This document shows positions 6,008 to 8,694 of a stretch of DNA of 8,694 nucleotides, in pieces; the first letter of the stretch is position 1; each line of letters starts with the position of its first letter. The notes beneath the pieces are model-generated. The model worked only from the letters and a program-made list of their open reading frames with translations, was not told where the DNA came from and made no database searches. The position numbers and the translations under genes are program-made. This stretch comes from Bacteroidota bacterium (GTDB lineage Bacteria; Bacteroidota; Bacteroidia; Chitinophagales; Chitinophagaceae): positions 1 through 8,694 of the forward strand of contig JAEZAY010000093.1 of the NCBI GenBank assembly GCA_023427575.1, given 5' to 3'.

Positions 6008-7387
6008 CTATATGAATTCCTTGATATCCTGCATTAACCGCAAAGCAATATTGTTGGCAGTGGTTTCAAAATTACTTTCAGCATAAATACGGATGATCGG
6101 TTCGGTATTCGATGTACGAAGATGAACCCAGTCGGAATCAAATTCAATTTTTAAACCATCTTCAGTATTGATTGGTTGTTTTTTGTATTTTTTTTGGATC
6201 TTATTGAAGATTTCCTTCACATCAATCCCGTTTTCAAGTTCAATCTTATTCTTACTGATGAAATAATCCGGATAACGGGCCCGGAATGAACGCATCCCAT
6301 TTTTATGAGAGGCCAGTGCACTCAGAAACAAACCAATTCCGATCAGGGCATCTCTTCCATAATGCAGATCCGGAACAATGATGCCTCCATTTCCCTCACC
6401 ACCAATCACCGCATTTACTTCCTTCATCCTGGAAACAACATTCACTTCGCCAACAGCAGACGGAAAATATTCCCCGCCATTTTTCAGGGTAATTTCTTTC
6501 AGAGCCTTTGTACTGCTCATATTGCTGACCGTATTGCCCGGACGTTGTGATAGAACATAATCCGCCACGGCTACCAACGTATATTCCTCGCCAAACATGC
6601 TGCCGTCTTCGCATACGAAACAAAGGCGGTCTACATCCGGATCCACAGCTATTCCGATATCGGCTTTATGCTTGCGTACCGCAGCGCTTAATTCGGCCAG
6701 ATTTTCCGGAAGCGGTTCGGGATTATGAGCAAATTTTCCCGTCAGTTCGCCATTGATAATCACTACATCTTCAATTCCCAATGCCTTAAGAAGGGGCGGA
6801 ATAAACAGCGCGCCGGTGGAATTAATCACATCAACAACCACCCGGTAATTTTTTGAACGAATCGACCCGGCATTTACCAGGGGATAATTTAAAACGGCAT
6901 CAATGTGCTGCTGCAGATAATCCTTACCGGTACTATACGATCCCAGCTTATCTACCGGTACAAAGCCAAACTTTTCGTCGGATGCTTTTTCCAGAATCAC
7001 AGCACCATCGGCAGCACTGATAAATTCGCCATGCTGATTCAGCAGTTTCATGGCATTCCATTCTTTGGGATTATGACTGGCAGTTATGATGATCCCGCCG
7101 GCAGCCTGTTCCCAAATCACGGCCAGTTCTACCGTAGGAGTTGTACTCAGGCCAAGATCAACCACATCCAAACCCAGACTATTCAAAGTGCTGGTAACAA
7201 GATTGGAAATCATGGTGCCACTGATTCTTCCATCGCGGCCTACCACTACTTTTCTATTGCTGTTGTTTTCTAATAACCAGCTTCCATAAGCTGCGGTAAA
7301 TTTAACTACGTCGAGGGGGGTAAGATTTTCATTTGTTTTTCCTCCAATCGTTCCACGAATGCCCGATATGCTTTTGATCAATGCCAC
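6008..7387 (-). CDS. glmM: Phosphoglucosamine mutase / phosphohexomutase (GlmM type)
   Basis: An alpha-D-phosphohexomutase that most likely interconverts glucosamine 6-phosphate and glucosamine 1-phosphate for UDP-GlcNAc and cell-wall synthesis. 459 residues from the GTG. Motifs: SGIRGT (8-13), VGRDGR (49-54), the phosphoserine loop TASHNP (102-107, catalytic S104), the metal site DPDVDR (249-254), the sugar loop GGEGNGG (329-335) and the phosphate-binding RTSNTEP (424-430). The four domains of the family are complete. The sugar loop is GGEGNGG rather than the GGExSGH of E. coli-type GlmM, resembling archaeal-type enzymes, so phosphomannomutase activity is possible. Start: the frame runs back to a TTG at 7411, but that codon lies in the -7 box, and GTG at 7387 gives the usual MALIKSISGIRG beginning. 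Divergent from the methyltransferase gene; the desulfurase gene follows after 36 bp. Confidence 0.88.
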   Translation of the reverse strand: MALIKSISGIRGTIGGKTNENLTPLDVVKFTAAYGSWLLENNSNRKVVVGRDGRISGTMISNLVTSTLNSLGLDVVDLGLSTTPTVELAVIWEQAAGGIIITASHNPKEWNAMKLLNQHGEFISAADGAVILEKASDEKFGFVPVDKLGSYSTGKDYLQQHIDAVLNYPLVNAGSIRSKNYRVVVDVINSTGALFIPPLLKALGIEDVVIINGELTGKFAHNPEPLPENLAELSAAVRKHKADIGIAVDPDVDRLCFVCEDGSMFGEEYTLVAVADYVLSQRPGNTVSNMSSTKALKEITLKNGGEYFPSAVGEVNVVSRMKEVNAVIGGEGNGGIIVPDLHYGRDALIGIGLFLSALASHKNGMRSFRARYPDYFISKNKIELENGIDVKEIFNKIQKKYKKQPINTEDGLKIEFDSDWVHLRTSNTEPIIRIYAESNFETTANNIALRLMQDIKEFI

Positions 7388-7408
7388 GGCTCTTTTTTGT
7401 TTTAGTTG

Positions 7409-7416
7409 CAAAAATA
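7409..7416 (-). promoter_or_regulatory. -7 promoter box for glmM
   Basis: TATTTTTG on the minus strand matches TAnnTTTG exactly and ends 21 bases before the GTG at 7387, predicting a leader of roughly 15 bases. The TTG at 7411-7409 forms the end of this box, which argues strongly against using it as the start codon. No convincing -33 TTTG was seen. Confidence 0.6.
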
Positions 7417-7668
7417 ATAGATTGCTACCATGAATCCATTAACCAACAGGCAATTTACAGGATGGGATTAAAAGGCAGCCGGAGAACCTGGCTTTCCAGA
7501 AAGCTTCCCCGTTCGGCAAGTTTAGTTAAAAGTCGCCAGATTTTTAGGTAAATATTTGTTTGGAAATACCGGCACACTGGTTTCCCTCCGAACCGGGCGA
7601 AAGGTTTTGAATTAATATATTTCCGCCGCCTAAGAAAACCCTTACGGCATTAAGGCCTTTTTATCCCT

Positions 7669-7676
7669 TACTTTTG
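7669..7676 (+). promoter_or_regulatory. -7 promoter box for the methyltransferase gene
   Basis: TACTTTTG matches TAnnTTTG exactly and ends 15 bases before the ATG at 7692, predicting a leader of about 10 bases. The TTG at 7674 is part of the box, so it is not the start codon. The -33 element is not obvious. Confidence 0.6.
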
Positions 7677-7691
7677 TCAAAATCCTCTTGT

Positions 7692-8447
7692 ATGTCGGCG
7701 GAAACGGTAAGCAGGTTTACATCCTGGTTCAGCTCACCTTATTTTCACATGCTTCATAATAAAAGAGATAATGAAGAAGCAGGGCAGTTATTGAACAAAA
7801 TCATCGGCCTGATAAAACCTGCCCCGGGGGCTAAAATGCTGAATGTTAATTGTGGCAATGGCGCCGACTCCAAAATTCTGGCCTCCTTTGGTTTTGATGT
7901 TACCGGCATCGACCTCATTCAGGAAAATATTGAACAGGCCAAACAACTCGAAAATGAAGGCCTGCATTTTTTCACCCACGATATGCGTTTGCCTTTCTGG
8001 ATCAACTATTTTGATTTGGCTGTTAACTTGTTCACCCGGTTCGGATTTTTCCATACTGAAAGGGAAAATGGAAATGCGCTCCGTACCATGGCCAACTCTG
8101 TTAAACCCGGGGGTAACATTGTGATTGATTACCTGAATACGCATTACGCGGAAGACAATCTACAGCCCCGCTCGGAAGAAATGATCGGCAGGGTCAATTT
8201 TCAGATCACGAAATGGTTTGATGAAACACATTTTTACCGGAAAATAATTGTAGAAGATGAAAGCCGGGATGAACCCCTGGAGTTCCGGGAAAAAATCGCC
8301 AAATTTTCACTGGGCGATTTTAATGAAATGCTGGCTCTGCATCATATCCAGGTTAATGAGGTATTTGGAGATTATCAGCTTAACCCATATCATCTTCATA
8401 AATCTCCGCGATTGCTGATCCTTGGCTCAAAAAGAATTCCTCAATAA
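7692..8447 (+). CDS. Class I SAM-dependent methyltransferase
   Basis: 251 residues with a Rossmann-like methyltransferase core; the substrate is unknown. The N-terminus (WFSSPYFHMLHNKRDNEEA, 12-30) matches a group common in Bacteroidota that starts with a WF-SPYY/F-H-L pattern. Motif I is MLNVNCGNGADS (49-60), followed by GFDVTGIDL (67-75) with the ribose-binding acid D74. HDMRLPF (97-103) and FDLAVNLFTRFGFF (108-121) match the adenine-side and post-motif strands, and VKPGG opens the next strand. The C-terminal part (about 155-251) is an alpha/beta extension ending in PRLLILGSK. Motif I has Asn at residue 51 where Asp or Glu is usual (LDxGCGxG), and Asn at 53. This may be tolerated, since D74 and the CGNG turn remain. 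Start: ATG at 7692, because the longer frame begins inside the promoter box. Its 3' end overlaps the opposite gene by 7 bp. Confidence 0.85.
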   Translation: MSAETVSRFTSWFSSPYFHMLHNKRDNEEAGQLLNKIIGLIKPAPGAKMLNVNCGNGADSKILASFGFDVTGIDLIQENIEQAKQLENEGLHFFTHDMRLPFWINYFDLAVNLFTRFGFFHTERENGNALRTMANSVKPGGNIVIDYLNTHYAEDNLQPRSEEMIGRVNFQITKWFDETHFYRKIIVEDESRDEPLEFREKIAKFSLGDFNEMLALHHIQVNEVFGDYQLNPYHLHKSPRLLILGSKRIPQ

Positions 8448-8694
8448 GTAAATACCAGGGTGGGCATTCCGGAAACTTCAAGCCGGATTTTATCCTGCAG
8501 CAGGCTACGCTCTTCCCTTTTTCCCAATTCGGAACCGGCATCAAAACGGATCACGGTGTAATTGGAAGCAAGCGGATGATCGGGTTTAAACTCATAGTTG
8601 TCCACCTCATTACCCATTTCCGACGCTTTATAGATAAAATATAAAAACTGCGTCGAATCGGTGATATGCCGGTAACGATAGATCCATACGGACC
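8441..8694 (-). CDS. C-terminal end of an unrecognised protein (start beyond window)
   Basis: A leftward frame is open from the right edge to a TGA at 8443-8441, giving 84 codons with no start inside the window. It reads SVWIYRYRHITDSTQFLYFI, then a polar stretch (KASEMGNEVDNYEFKPDHP), NYTVIRFDAGS, a charged KREERSLLQDKIR segment and a C-terminal SGMPTLVFTY. The mixed strand/helix character and codon choice look real, and the opposite strand has no better frame. I do not recognise a family; no signal peptide or membrane segment can be judged without the N-terminus. It is convergent with the methyltransferase gene and their ends overlap by 7 bp, which supports both stops. Confidence 0.6.
   Translation of the reverse strand, partial: SVWIYRYRHITDSTQFLYFIYKASEMGNEVDNYEFKPDHPLASNYTVIRFDAGSELGKREERSLLQDKIRLEVSGMPTLVFTY

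Larger units (their letters stand above)
7388..7691. other. Divergent intergenic region between glmM and the methyltransferase gene
   Basis: About 304 bases with a -7 box for each outward gene at its two ends. The middle (about 7420-7665) shows no coding frame of note, no tRNA and no known RNA motif. It contains only small imperfect hairpins, for example 7562-7585 (7 bp with a 2-base bulge) and GCTTT-CCAG-AAAGC near 7484-7497, too weak to call as operators or terminators. Confidence 0.6.

Noticed and set aside
7562..7585. Inverted repeat in the divergent intergenic region as an operator
   Set aside because: Seven pairs with a bulge, not centred on either promoter box; of a size expected by chance in 300 bases.
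1..8694. A novel defence, mobile or biosynthetic system
   Set aside because: No integrase, transposase, toxin-antitoxin pair, nuclease/helicase set, CRISPR repeats or biosynthetic cluster was found; the genes are recognisable metabolic and surface families.

Overview
The window looks like chromosomal DNA of a Bacteroidota bacterium, probably near the Chitinophagales/Sphingobacteriia. Three things point there: a secreted PA14-repeat protein ending in a type IX secretion (T9SS) sorting domain, a small PorT-like outer-membrane beta-barrel, and Bacteroidota-type -7 promoter boxes (TAnnTTTG) just upstream of three genes. Starts mostly lack a Shine-Dalgarno sequence, also typical of the phylum. No mobile element, CRISPR array, tRNA or rRNA was seen.

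Layout, left to right. (1) 1-1239 (+): the 3' part of a large secreted protein with tandem PA14-like repeats, a fibronectin-III-like domain and a T9SS tail. (2) 1240-1514: an intergenic stretch with a strong hairpin (1268-1309), best read as a terminator for leftward transcription, and a doubtful 27-codon ORF. (3) 1515-7387 (-): five co-directional genes. In transcription order they are a phosphoglucosamine-mutase-type phosphohexomutase (glmM), a cysteine desulfurase (IscS/NifS type), an FGGY gluconokinase (gntK), a short-form 6-phosphogluconate dehydrogenase (gnd) and the PorT-like barrel. They are probably not one operon: the desulfurase has its own promoter box, and a terminator-like hairpin follows it. 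gntK and gnd, 35 bp apart, form a coherent unit that turns gluconate into ribulose 5-phosphate. (4) 7388-7691: a divergent intergenic region with a -7 box on each strand. (5) 7692-8447 (+): a class I SAM-dependent methyltransferase. (6) 8441-8694 (-): the C-terminal end of an unrecognised protein, overlapping the methyltransferase stop tail-to-tail.

Three starts need correcting. For glmM and the methyltransferase, the longest reading frame begins at a TTG inside the promoter -7 box, so the real starts are the GTG at 7387 and the ATG at 7692. gntK most likely starts at the TTG at 4703. The two end genes are cut by the window edges.

Most of the window is housekeeping and accessory metabolism, and I see no convincing novel multi-gene system. 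The items most worth a second look are the transcribed-looking region downstream of the barrel gene, the gluconate pair without a transporter or regulator, the atypical SAM-binding motif of the methyltransferase, and the very short predicted leaders.
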